Source: Chitinophagaceae bacterium
GTDB lineage: Bacteria; Bacteroidota; Bacteroidia; Chitinophagales; Chitinophagaceae
Assembly (NCBI GenBank): GCA_019747705.1
Contig: JAIEQM010000121.1
Coordinates: 1 to 38,636, forward strand
DNA length: 38,636 nt
Reading direction: 5' to 3'
Part shown: positions 32,357 through 38,636 of the stretch, piece by piece
How the letters are laid out: each line of letters starts with the position of its first letter
Numbering within the stretch: position 1 is the stretch's first letter
Made by a program: the position numbers and the translations under genes
The notes under the pieces: generated by a model
Databases searched by the model: none
The model's input: only the letters and a program-made list of their open reading frames with translations
What the model was told of the DNA's origin: nothing

Positions 32357-32929
32357 ATGTCAGATATGAGTGGCAGGCTTGATTCTATTTTGAATGAGGC
32401 CGGGCAAAACATGAAAAAAGCAATTCAGCACCTGGAAACAGAGCTTGTAAAAATCCGTGCAGGGCGTGCCAACCCCAATATGCTTGATGGAATTGTGGTG
32501 GATTATTATGGCAACCCCACACCCATTAACCAGGTGGGCAATATTACCGTGGCCGATGCAAGAACCATTACCATTCAGCCATGGGAAAAAAATATGCTGC
32601 AGCCCATTGAGCGTTCCATCATTAATGCCAATATTGGCTTAACACCGCAGAACGATGGCAATATTATCCGTCTTTTTTTACCGCCTTTAACAGAAGAAAG
32701 AAGGAAAGAACTGGTAAAACGTGTAAATGCAGAAGGTGAGCATACCAAAGTAGCCATCCGCAATATTCGCCGTGATGCTATTGAGCACATCAAAAAACTT
32801 CAGAAAGATGGTTTGAGTGAAGATGCTGCAAAAGATTCAGAAAAAGATGTACAGGCGTTAACTGATAAATACACTGCTGAAATTGATAAACATCTTGAGG
32901 CAAAAGATAAAGAGATTATGAGTGTATAA
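32357..32929 (+). CDS. frr: Ribosome recycling factor
   Basis: A 190-residue protein covering the whole RRF family: N-terminal helix (ILNEAGQNMKKAIQHLETEL), KIRAGRANPNMLDGIVVDYYG and the C-terminal pair of helices ending near SEKDVQALTDKY. With EF-G it splits post-termination ribosomes. Start ATG at 32357 follows a clear promoter by 19 nt; a second in-frame ATG at codon 4 is possible. The WecA-like gene lies upstream, but the strong promoter suggests separate transcription. A MITE-like element (32954) may terminate it. Confidence 0.96.
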   Translation: MSDMSGRLDSILNEAGQNMKKAIQHLETELVKIRAGRANPNMLDGIVVDYYGNPTPINQVGNITVADARTITIQPWEKNMLQPIERSIINANIGLTPQNDGNIIRLFLPPLTEERRKELVKRVNAEGEHTKVAIRNIRRDAIEHIKKLQKDGLSEDAAKDSEKDVQALTDKYTAEIDKHLEAKDKEIMSV

Positions 32930-32953
32930 TATTCAATCATTTGAATGTATTAT

Positions 32954-33064
32954 AGAGGCTGTCTCAAAAGTCTGAGACAGCCTCTTTTTATTCGGTAAGG
33001 TGATGGAGAAAGTTTTCGTTTATGCGATTCTCAAAGCCTTCATTTTACTTTTGAGACAGCCTCT
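32954..33064. repeat. MITE-like element, copy B
   Basis: A 111-bp element in the same orientation as copy A (29985-30095), with perfect 18-bp terminal inverted repeats (AGAGGCTGTCTCAAAAGT). It differs from A at two bases only, one in each arm, and the pair change keeps both copies perfectly self-complementary. The left hairpin here has a 12-bp stem followed by TTTTT. It lies between convergent frr and the EamA gene. Confidence 0.9.
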
Positions 33065-33074
33065 TTGTTTGTTG

Positions 33075-33944
33075 TTAATCTTTGTTGGCAAGATAAACAC
33101 CACTCAAAATGATGAGCAGCCCCACCATTTGTAAAATGGTTACACTTTCACCATCTATCACCCCCCAAAAAACAGCCACAAAAGGAATTCCGTAAGTAAC
33201 CATGGAGGAGAATAAAGCACCGGCTCTTTTCAAGAGCATATAAAACAGAATGGAGGCAATAGCAGTTCCAAAAATTCCCAGAACAGAACCGGCGCCAATG
33301 GCCAGCAACACATCATCATCCAAAAAATCATGGTGAAAGAACCCATCAACCCATAATACAATCAACGAAGGAATGATGAGGGCTACAAATGCAATAGCTG
33401 CAATTTGCAGTGAAGGTATATGTTTGAGATACGTACTTAAAATATTTACATTAATACCATAACAAAGTGTTGCAATAAATACCAGCAACGCATAAAAAAA
33501 ATGTGTTTCCTGCGATGTGGTTTTTTGAGAGAGAAACAATAACACCATTCCGGAAAACCCCACAATTACACCCAGTATTTTTTGCCATTTGGCGGTACTC
33601 TTAAAAAATAAAACACCCACAATAATCACACATAAAGGTGTTAAGGCGTTGAGCATACCGGCCAGAGCGCTGTCAATTTTTGTTTCGGCTATGCAGAATA
33701 ATATGGCAGGTATAAAACTCCCGATGATACCGGTAAGCAATACCTTCCACAAACTTTTACGGTCAACCGTTTGAAAACCTTTTAAGGCAAAGGGCAGCAA
33801 CACCACACCCGCACTGAGCATACGGATAGCGGCCACCTGGTAGGCCGTTAATTCTTTTAACCCTTCTTTCATCAAAATAAAAGAGCTGCCCCAAATGAAA
33901 GACAGCACAATAAATAAGCCCCAGCTTGCCAGTTTTGGATTCAT
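33075..33944 (-). CDS. EamA/DMT-family transporter
   Basis: A 289-residue protein with ten membrane helices arranged as two EamA repeats (first from FIVLSFIWGSSFILMKEGL, second around 150 onward). The WGSSFI block is typical of the RhaT/DMT type metabolite exporters. Substrate is unknown. Its stop lies 10 nt from MITE copy B, and it is divergent from the PPK2 gene with about 70 bp between. Confidence 0.88.
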   Translation of the reverse strand: MNPKLASWGLFIVLSFIWGSSFILMKEGLKELTAYQVAAIRMLSAGVVLLPFALKGFQTVDRKSLWKVLLTGIIGSFIPAILFCIAETKIDSALAGMLNALTPLCVIIVGVLFFKSTAKWQKILGVIVGFSGMVLLFLSQKTTSQETHFFYALLVFIATLCYGINVNILSTYLKHIPSLQIAAIAFVALIIPSLIVLWVDGFFHHDFLDDDVLLAIGAGSVLGIFGTAIASILFYMLLKRAGALFSSMVTYGIPFVAVFWGVIDGESVTILQMVGLLIILSGVYLANKD

Positions 33945-33992
33945 AACACAGCAAAGTTGCCTGAAATTGGCTGAAGGGCAAATTGTAATTGT

Positions 33993-34000
33993 TATATTTG
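33993..34000 (+). promoter_or_regulatory. -7 box of PPK2 gene (TATATTTG)
   Basis: A perfect TAnnTTTG 16 nt before the ATG at 34017. A TTG lies 23 nt upstream of the box, which is long spacing. Confidence 0.45.
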
Positions 34001-34016
34001 TAATTCAATTTTCATT

Positions 34017-34763
34017 ATGGCAAAAATTAAACTATCGGCCATCAGCACACGTGCGCCAAAAAGCGCTGATAAAGAAAAAACAAAAGCAAAAACTGCTAAA
34101 CTGCTCCAGGAACTGGATGAATTGCAGAACCTGCTTATTGCCGAATCAAAACATTCGTTGCTGGTAGTGGTGCAGGGTATGGATGCCAGTGGTAAAGATG
34201 GTGTGGTAAGAAATGTGTTTGGGTCATTAAATCCTTTGGGGGTATCCGTAAAATCATATAAAGCACCAACGGCAGAGGAACTGAGCCATGATTTTTTATG
34301 GCGTGTTCATAAAGAAGCAGCTCCCAAAGGAATGATTAAAATTTTTAACCGCAGCCATTATGAAGATGTGGTCATTACCCGTGTGCATGCCTGGTGCGAT
34401 GATGTAACCGCTCAAAAAAGAATGAAAGCTATTACTGATTTTGAGCAACTGCTGGTGGAACATAACAACACAAAGATTCTTAAATTCTATCTGCATGTAT
34501 CAGCCAAAGAACAGCAGGAGCGGTTGCGGGAACGTTTGAAAGACCCGCAAAAAATGTGGAAATATAATGAAAACGATTTTGCAGAAGCTAAACTCTGGAA
34601 CAAATACATGAGTTATTATGAAGAATGTTTTAATAAGTGCAATGCAGTTCCCTGGCATATTATACCGAGTGACCAGAACTGGTATAAAGAATTTTTAATT
34701 GCACAAAAAGTACACGATACGCTTAAGCATTTGAACATGCAATACCCGGGGTTAAAGAAATAA
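34017..34763 (+). CDS. Polyphosphate kinase 2 family protein
   Basis: A 248-residue PPK2 enzyme that moves phosphate between polyphosphate and nucleotides. The Walker A GMDASGKDG is at 54-62 and the Walker B-type FNRSHYEDV at 110-118, with the usual RFKDRL-like lid replaced by RLRERLKDPQKMWKY. Sequence style and size suggest the single-domain PPK2 branch (class I or III; class cannot be settled here). It would link the polyphosphate store to ADP/ATP or AMP/ADP. It is followed after about 110 nt by mscL. Confidence 0.92.
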   Translation: MAKIKLSAISTRAPKSADKEKTKAKTAKLLQELDELQNLLIAESKHSLLVVVQGMDASGKDGVVRNVFGSLNPLGVSVKSYKAPTAEELSHDFLWRVHKEAAPKGMIKIFNRSHYEDVVITRVHAWCDDVTAQKRMKAITDFEQLLVEHNNTKILKFYLHVSAKEQQERLRERLKDPQKMWKYNENDFAEAKLWNKYMSYYEECFNKCNAVPWHIIPSDQNWYKEFLIAQKVHDTLKHLNMQYPGLKK

Positions 34764-34871
34764 ACTTGCCTGTTTCATTTTTTTTTTGAAGATTTGTACA
34801 GCTTCCCGTTGTATAACCACCCCTTATTCATCTTAACATTTATTTTTTAAACAACCAAAAAACCAATTTGT

Positions 34872-35243
34872 ATGGGTATGCTCAAAGAATTTAAAGACTT
34901 TGCCATGAAAGGCAATGTAATTGATCTGGCTGTCGGCGTAGTAATCGGCGCTGCATTCGGCGCTATTGTAGGTGCAGTTGTTGATCACATCATTATGCCA
35001 ATAGTAGGTATGATTACCGGAGGTATTAATTTTGATTCGCTGTCTGTGAAAGTGGGGGACGCAGAACTAAAATACGGCATGGCTATTTCTGCTGCTGTAA
35101 AATTCCTGGCAATTGCCCTGTTTCTGTTTATGGTTGTAAAAGCCATTAACAAAACCAAAAAAGCAGAACCACCGGCACCACCAGCTGAGCCTTCTTCAAC
35201 TGACAAGCTTCTTGCAGAGATTCGTGATGCTTTAAAAAAATAA
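34872..35243 (+). CDS. mscL: Large-conductance mechanosensitive channel
   Basis: A 123-residue channel protein of normal length for the family (about 120-140). The first helix (GNVIDLAVGVVIGAAFGAIV) and the second (AAVKFLAIALFLFMVVKAIN) are both present, joined by a short periplasmic loop, and the amphipathic start MLKEFKDFAMKG is intact. It opens under osmotic downshock. The C-terminal helix is followed by a proline-rich linker (EPPAPPAEP). A strong terminator lies 16 nt after the stop. Confidence 0.97.
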   Translation: MGMLKEFKDFAMKGNVIDLAVGVVIGAAFGAIVGAVVDHIIMPIVGMITGGINFDSLSVKVGDAELKYGMAISAAVKFLAIALFLFMVVKAINKTKKAEPPAPPAEPSSTDKLLAEIRDALKK

Positions 35244-35259
35244 ACGAATCATTTTTCTG

Positions 35260-35291
35260 AACGGCAACGGCTTGGCTGTTGCCGTTTTTTT
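35260..35291 (+). terminator. Rho-independent terminator of mscL
   Basis: AACGGCAAC (35260-35268) pairs with GTTGCCGTT (35278-35286) around a 9-nt loop, with a run of seven Ts. Confidence 0.93.
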
Positions 35292-35313
35292 ATAACCCTA
35301 AAACAATACCGGT

Positions 35314-36240
35314 ATGAAAAAAAATCTGTTTACCGTAAGCGCTGTTCTTATTTTTTCAATTGTATCAGCACAGGACCAGCAGGTACAAAACCTCAAAAAC
35401 GAAGCCAGTAAAGAGGTTAAAAAAGATGAAAAACAAAAAGAAGGATGGACCAGGGGTGGCGTGTTCAACCTCAACCTCTCGCAGGGCGCCAGTAAAAACT
35501 GGGCAGCAGGCGCTGAGCGTTCTTCTTTCTCCATTAATGCATTAACCAATGCCTTTGCTTATTACAAGCGTGGCCGAAATGCCTGGGATAATACCATTAT
35601 TGCACAATATGGTATTGTAAGCGCTACCAGCATTGGCACCCGGAAAAATGATGATCGGCTGGATTTACTATCCAAATATGGTTACCAGTTAAAAAACCCG
35701 AAATGGTATATAACGGGTCTTGTAAATTTCCGTACACAGTTTACCAATGGATTTGATTACAGCGCTACTCCAAAAGCCAAAAACTCATCATTGATGGCGC
35801 CCGCTTATTTGCTGGTATCGCCGGGTCTTATGTATAAACCCAACGCAACATTTGATGTGTTTCTGTCTCCTGTAACAAGCCGCTGGGTTATTATTAACGG
35901 AAAGAATGCCGGGCTGCGAAAATTATATGGCTTTACTGATACCACTAAATCATCTGTGAATGAAATAGGCGCTTTTTTAACGGCTAATTTCAAAAAAGAA
36001 GTTGCAAAAAATATCAACTTTACCAGCCGTTTGGATCTGTTCAGTAATTACCGCCGCAATCCGCAAAATATAGATGTGTTCTGGACCAATGTAATTGGTA
36101 TGAAGGTGAATAAGTACATTGGTGTTATTTATAATATTGATTTGATTTATGATGATGATGTGCGGAATGTAAAAACAGGCGGCGTGCTGGGCACCCAGCT
36201 TAAATCATTGCTGGGTGTGGGTTTAACCGCCACGTTCTGA
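35314..36240 (+). CDS. DUF3078 family outer-membrane protein
   Basis: A 308-residue protein with a signal peptide (MKKNLFTVSAVLIFSIVSAQ) and a charged linker (30-45). The WTRGGVFNLNLSQGASKNWAAG block opens the DUF3078 domain, and the rest alternates strand by strand to a terminal VGLTATF, an outer-membrane barrel signature. Function is unknown. It sits 70 nt after mscL behind the terminator, so it has its own promoter, not identified. A strong terminator follows at 36307. Confidence 0.85.
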   Translation: MKKNLFTVSAVLIFSIVSAQDQQVQNLKNEASKEVKKDEKQKEGWTRGGVFNLNLSQGASKNWAAGAERSSFSINALTNAFAYYKRGRNAWDNTIIAQYGIVSATSIGTRKNDDRLDLLSKYGYQLKNPKWYITGLVNFRTQFTNGFDYSATPKAKNSSLMAPAYLLVSPGLMYKPNATFDVFLSPVTSRWVIINGKNAGLRKLYGFTDTTKSSVNEIGAFLTANFKKEVAKNINFTSRLDLFSNYRRNPQNIDVFWTNVIGMKVNKYIGVIYNIDLIYDDDVRNVKTGGVLGTQLKSLLGVGLTATF

Positions 36241-36279
36241 TATAAAAACTTCTTTGATTGATGGGGAAAAACCAGTCTG

Positions 36280-36307
36280 TTTGGTTGCATCCGTTCCCCT
36301 ACATTTG
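36280..36307 (+). promoter_or_regulatory. Candidate scpA promoter (TTTG-N16-TACATTTG)
   Basis: TTTG at 36280-36283 and a perfect TAnnTTTG at 36300-36307. The expected transcript start (about 36314) falls inside the left arm of the following terminator, so scpA transcripts would lack a complete hairpin. Confidence 0.5.
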
Positions 36308-36346
36308 CAAGTCCCGGCCCTGTTGGTGCGGGACTTGCTGATTTTT
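36307..36346 (+). terminator. Rho-independent terminator after the DUF3078 gene
   Basis: GCAAGTCCCG (36307-36316) pairs perfectly with CGGGACTTGC (36329-36338) around a 12-nt loop; TGATTTTT follows. It also overlaps the -7 box of a candidate scpA promoter at its first base. Confidence 0.9.
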
Positions 36347-36359
36347 AAAACCGTTTACT

Positions 36360-37151
36360 TTGGAAAAACAATCATACCAGATAAAGCTTCCTCAGTTTGA
36401 AGGTCCGTTTGACCTGCTGTTGTTTTTTATTGAACGTGATGAACTGGATATCTGCAATATTCCCATCACAAAAATCATAAAAGACTTTCTTGAATTTATA
36501 CATGCAAGTGAAGAACTGAATATTGAACTGAGCAGTGAGTTCATCCTGTTCATTTCAACTTTGATGCGCATTAAAGCCAAACTCTTATTGCCACGCAAAG
36601 AAATAGATGCTGAGGGAAATGAAATTGATCCCCGCCGGGAGTTGATTGATAAAATTCTTGAATACAAACGCTTTAAAGAAGCCAGCCTGCAAATGGCCGA
36701 AATGGAAGCACAGCGTATGTACATGGTAAAACGTGGCAATATTACCAAAGAGCTGGCAGGCATTGGTGAAGAGGCAGGCGAGGGAACCGAAATACAAACC
36801 ATTACACTTTTCAAACTCATGAAGATGTTTGAAAAAGTAATGAAGAAACAGAATGAGCGGCTTAACAAACCGGTGCATACTGTAGTGCAGTACAACTACA
36901 CCATGGAAGGCAGCCGTGATTATATGCTCAACATTGTGAAAGAAGAAAAAACAATGGCCTTTGAAAAATTGTTCGACATCTGCGAAAATCGTATTCACGC
37001 CATTTTCTTATTCCTTTCCTTGCTGGAGCTTTCGCAACAGCGTTATATGACGCTCATGGTGGGCGAAGGCAAAAACAATTTTATTATTGAGTGGAATGAA
37101 AATAGGGAGCCCGATGCGGATGAGATTGTAATTAATCCAGTGTTGAATTAA
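36360..37151 (+). CDS. scpA: Segregation and condensation protein A
   Basis: A 263-residue kleisin. The opening IKLPQFEGPFDLLLFFIERD is the ScpA signature, followed by IPITKIIKDFLEFI and the helical arms. It joins SMC and ScpB to organise chromosomes; ScpB is not in the window. The only usable start is the TTG at 36360, because the signature begins seven codons later and a stop lies seven codons before. A TTTACTTTG sequence overlapping this TTG therefore cannot be its promoter; the better candidate is at 36280-36307. Confidence 0.94.
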   Translation: MEKQSYQIKLPQFEGPFDLLLFFIERDELDICNIPITKIIKDFLEFIHASEELNIELSSEFILFISTLMRIKAKLLLPRKEIDAEGNEIDPRRELIDKILEYKRFKEASLQMAEMEAQRMYMVKRGNITKELAGIGEEAGEGTEIQTITLFKLMKMFEKVMKKQNERLNKPVHTVVQYNYTMEGSRDYMLNIVKEEKTMAFEKLFDICENRIHAIFLFLSLLELSQQRYMTLMVGEGKNNFIIEWNENREPDADEIVINPVLN

Positions 37152-37194
37152 GGTGGCATTTTTTTAAAAGACCACTCTCTCTTTATTTATTCTC

Positions 37195-37261
37195 CGCCAT
37201 GGTTCGTGTCTCACATATCATTTTAATCTCGTTTTCGATTCGTGAGACACGAACCGAGGCG
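37195..37261. repeat. Long inverted repeat between convergent genes
   Basis: GGTTCGTGTCTCAC (37201-37214) pairs perfectly with GTGAGACACGAACC (37242-37255). After a two-base gap the arms continue CGCC/GGCG (37195-37198 and 37258-37261). No T-run follows. It lies between scpA and the L,D-transpeptidase gene and may be a bidirectional terminator or dispersed palindrome. Confidence 0.75.
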
Positions 37262-37291
37262 TCGAATTATCATTTACGTTTTTTTATGAAT

Positions 37292-37325
37292 AGAGACAAC
37301 ACCTTTTGAGAAAGGTGTCGCCTCT
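37292..37325 (-). terminator. Candidate terminator hairpin of the L,D-transpeptidase gene
   Basis: ACACCTTT (37299-37306) pairs with AAAGGTGT (37311-37318), extended by AGAG/CTCT after two mismatches. It lies 7 nt beyond the stop of the minus-strand gene. A clear T-run is lacking on that side. Confidence 0.45.
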
Positions 37326-37331
37326 TTACTT

Positions 37332-37952
37332 TCATTCATAAATCCACAACAGCACCGGCTTTTTACTTTTATCAATATACGTTGCCAATGTTTCCAAAAA
37401 ATTGGGTGACACAGTAGGGCAACCGTTACTCTGGCAGATAGGATAGGGTTTCACTTCTTCATCGGGTACGCAACTGTGTGCATGTAATACCACGTAACGT
37501 TCAAAGGCTTTGTTGTTGGTGCTTTCCAATCCGTGGAGTTTATAAGCAAGTCCAAATCTTCCGTAATACTTTTTGCCGATTTTGTATTTGCCCAATGAGG
37601 TGCAATTGCAGCCAATGGTATTACCATAACGGTTCTCTGTTAAAAAGGCTTCACCGCAATTGCCATGTGTAACAAGTCCTTTCTGAACAATTTTGTTTTT
37701 GCTGAAATCATATACATAAAAACGTTTGCTGCCGCTGGTTTTTTTCATGTCAAACAAAAAAGCATATTCCTGCTGGTAATTATTTTTTTTGGCATACTGC
37801 AGCAATTGTGCGGAGTACGTTTGCAGGCGTTTGGTTTCTTCTGATTCTGCAGGCGTTGGCTTTATGGATTTACCTTCGGCCTTAGTTTCCTGTTTGTGTG
37901 AACAGTTGAGGCATAGCATAAGCGCCATCACCATAAAAAATTTATACAGCAT
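37332..37952 (-). CDS. Murein L,D-transpeptidase (YkuD_2-type), predicted lipoprotein
   Basis: A 206-residue exported enzyme. The signal sequence ends LMLCLNCSHK, a relaxed lipobox with C17 as likely lipidation site. The catalytic domain has the histidines of VVLHAHSC (H157, H159) and the nucleophile region QSNGCPTVS with C178, matching the YkuD_2 (PF13645) type. Such enzymes make 3-3 cross-links or anchor proteins to peptidoglycan. Additional cysteines (C99, C115, C117, C161) are unusual in number and may form disulfides. The gene stands alone on the minus strand. Confidence 0.88.
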   Translation of the reverse strand: MLYKFFMVMALMLCLNCSHKQETKAEGKSIKPTPAESEETKRLQTYSAQLLQYAKKNNYQQEYAFLFDMKKTSGSKRFYVYDFSKNKIVQKGLVTHGNCGEAFLTENRYGNTIGCNCTSLGKYKIGKKYYGRFGLAYKLHGLESTNNKAFERYVVLHAHSCVPDEEVKPYPICQSNGCPTVSPNFLETLATYIDKSKKPVLLWIYE

Positions 37953-38048
37953 GTTTAAGTGGATTGCAGATGGAGATGAGATAACGCTGCAAATCCATAA
38001 ACAGTGATGCGTAAAATTCTTAAAGTGGCGTTAATTGAAATTTTAGAA

Positions 38049-38101
38049 AGACCTATAAGGTTTGCAGCGCTGCTTTCCTGCCCGGCAAACCTTATAGGTC
38101 T
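38049..38101. repeat. 17-bp perfect inverted repeat
   Basis: AGACCTATAAGGTTTGC (38049-38065) pairs perfectly with GCAAACCTTATAGGTCT (38085-38101) around a 19-nt loop. It starts 3 nt after the stop of the barrel gene at 38104 (minus) and could terminate it, although no T-run follows. ACCTTATAGGT-type palindromes are common between genes in Bacteroidota, from memory. Confidence 0.8.
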
Positions 38102-38103
38102 GT

Positions 38104-38445
38104 TCACCTCAAACCCACATACAACTGCAGCACATTATTTTTTACGTCCACTTTAGGCACAAAAGAAGGAACAGCGCCCGCAGGAAAATCAGTGGGGTCT
38201 TTGTAAATATTTGCAAAGCTGATATTGTACCGGGCGCCAATCAATAAATTTTTTACAGGATGTATTTGAACACCACCCGCTGCGCCGTAATCAAAACGAT
38301 TGTAGTAATCCATAATGGCGCCATAAGGATTGGTTCCGGTTCCCGCCTTTGTACTGTCGGCTTTTGCATTGATGAGGTAAGCAAATTGTGCGCCCACCTG
38401 TAGCTGTATATCGTTGATGTTTGATTGAGGGTTACACATTCCCAT
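38104..38445 (-). pseudogene. 5'-truncated outer-membrane beta-barrel gene (PorT-like)
   Basis: The frame encodes about 105 residues of the C-terminal half of an OMP beta-barrel domain: LQVGAQFAYLINAKAD, then FDYGAAGGVQIHPVKNLLIGARYN and a final LQLYVGLRF-like strand. Whole proteins of this type are about 200 residues with a signal peptide; the N-terminal half is missing here. Upstream sequence in another frame (38253-38552) has no barrel pattern and no signal peptide. The likely cause is an insertion or deletion near 38445, close to the hairpin at 38582. Confidence 0.6.
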
Positions 38446-38581
38446 TCAGATCCTTTGTTTTCAAATTGAAATAAACCAAAGTTGTTCGAATAATTCTGTT
38501 GAGGCATTTGCTGATTTTTTATCATTTCCCTGATTAACGGATTTTCAAGCAATTCAATTTCTTTTAGTTTGACTTAGAAAC

Positions 38582-38600
38582 CCACCGCCTTTGGCGGTGG
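38582..38600. repeat. GC-rich hairpin, possible IS200/IS605-type end
   Basis: CCACCGCC (38582-38589) and GGCGGTGG (38593-38600) form a perfect 8-bp stem with loop TTT in otherwise AT-rich DNA. Small subterminal hairpins like this mark the ends of IS200/IS605 and REP elements. The window ends 36 nt later, so no transposase can be seen. Confidence 0.45.
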
Positions 38601-38636
38601 TAATGTACTCGGGGCTATGCCGTATGATTAAATTTG

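Noticed and set aside
36354..36362. TTTACTTTG as scpA promoter
   Set aside because: It contains the only usable start codon, so its transcripts would begin after the start.
38253..38552. 99-codon minus-strand frame overlapping the truncated barrel gene
   Set aside because: Its downstream half is an out-of-frame shadow of the barrel gene; the upstream half has no domain or signal peptide. It may hold remains of the sequence joined at the break.

Overview
The window looks like chromosomal DNA of a member of the Bacteroidota, most likely in or near the Chitinophagaceae. The genes carry typical phylum families (DUF5686 protein with a carboxypeptidase-like regulatory domain, DUF3078, YkuD_2-type L,D-transpeptidase, glycine-rich RRM protein, TolB-like protein with a C-terminal barrel). 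Shine-Dalgarno sequences are weak or absent, and Bacteroidota-type -7 boxes (TAnnTTTG) recur just upstream of starts. The placement is inference from gene content. I found no tRNA, rRNA, CRISPR array or intact transposase.

Layout: 1-890 is an AT-rich accessory stretch with palindromic repeats and a small secreted protein. 892-8374 holds a DUF5686 protein, then an envelope cassette (membrane protein, winged-helix regulator, membrane protein, CreD), then diacylglycerol kinase, DUF1361 protein and a ferritin-like protein. 8375-9590 is a small island (REP-like palindrome plus lipoprotein gene) bracketed by a 75-bp direct repeat that copies the 3' end of the ferritin-like gene. 9587-13048 is a large TolB-like barrel protein with a degenerate peptidase domain.

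13182-17960 (minus strand) is the most interesting block: two small secreted proteins sharing LDNG and ANPGW motifs, a PapD-like chaperone and a large outer-membrane barrel protein with Ig-like and SdrD-like domains. It reads as a non-classical chaperone-usher-like (or WxL-like) surface assembly system.

18264-29913 is mostly housekeeping: metallo-hydrolase, Wzx-like flippase, coiled-coil protein, LolE-like permease, RbfA, MsbA-like ABC exporter, RNA-binding protein, M23 peptidase and AlaS. 29985-33064 contains the transketolase N-terminal subunit, a WecA/TagO-like glycosyltransferase and Frr, between two 111-bp MITE-like elements whose only two differences compensate each other across the terminal inverted repeats. 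33075-38636 carries an EamA transporter, PPK2, MscL, DUF3078 protein, ScpA, an L,D-transpeptidase and a 5'-truncated outer-membrane barrel gene next to a hairpin of insertion-sequence style.

Envelope biogenesis dominates: lipid-carrier recycling (DgkA family, WecA-like), flippase and exporter (Wzx, MsbA), lipoprotein release (LolE-like), peptidoglycan remodelling (M23, L,D-transpeptidase) and osmotic protection (MscL). Translation factors (RbfA, AlaS, Frr) and chromosome segregation (ScpA) are interspersed.
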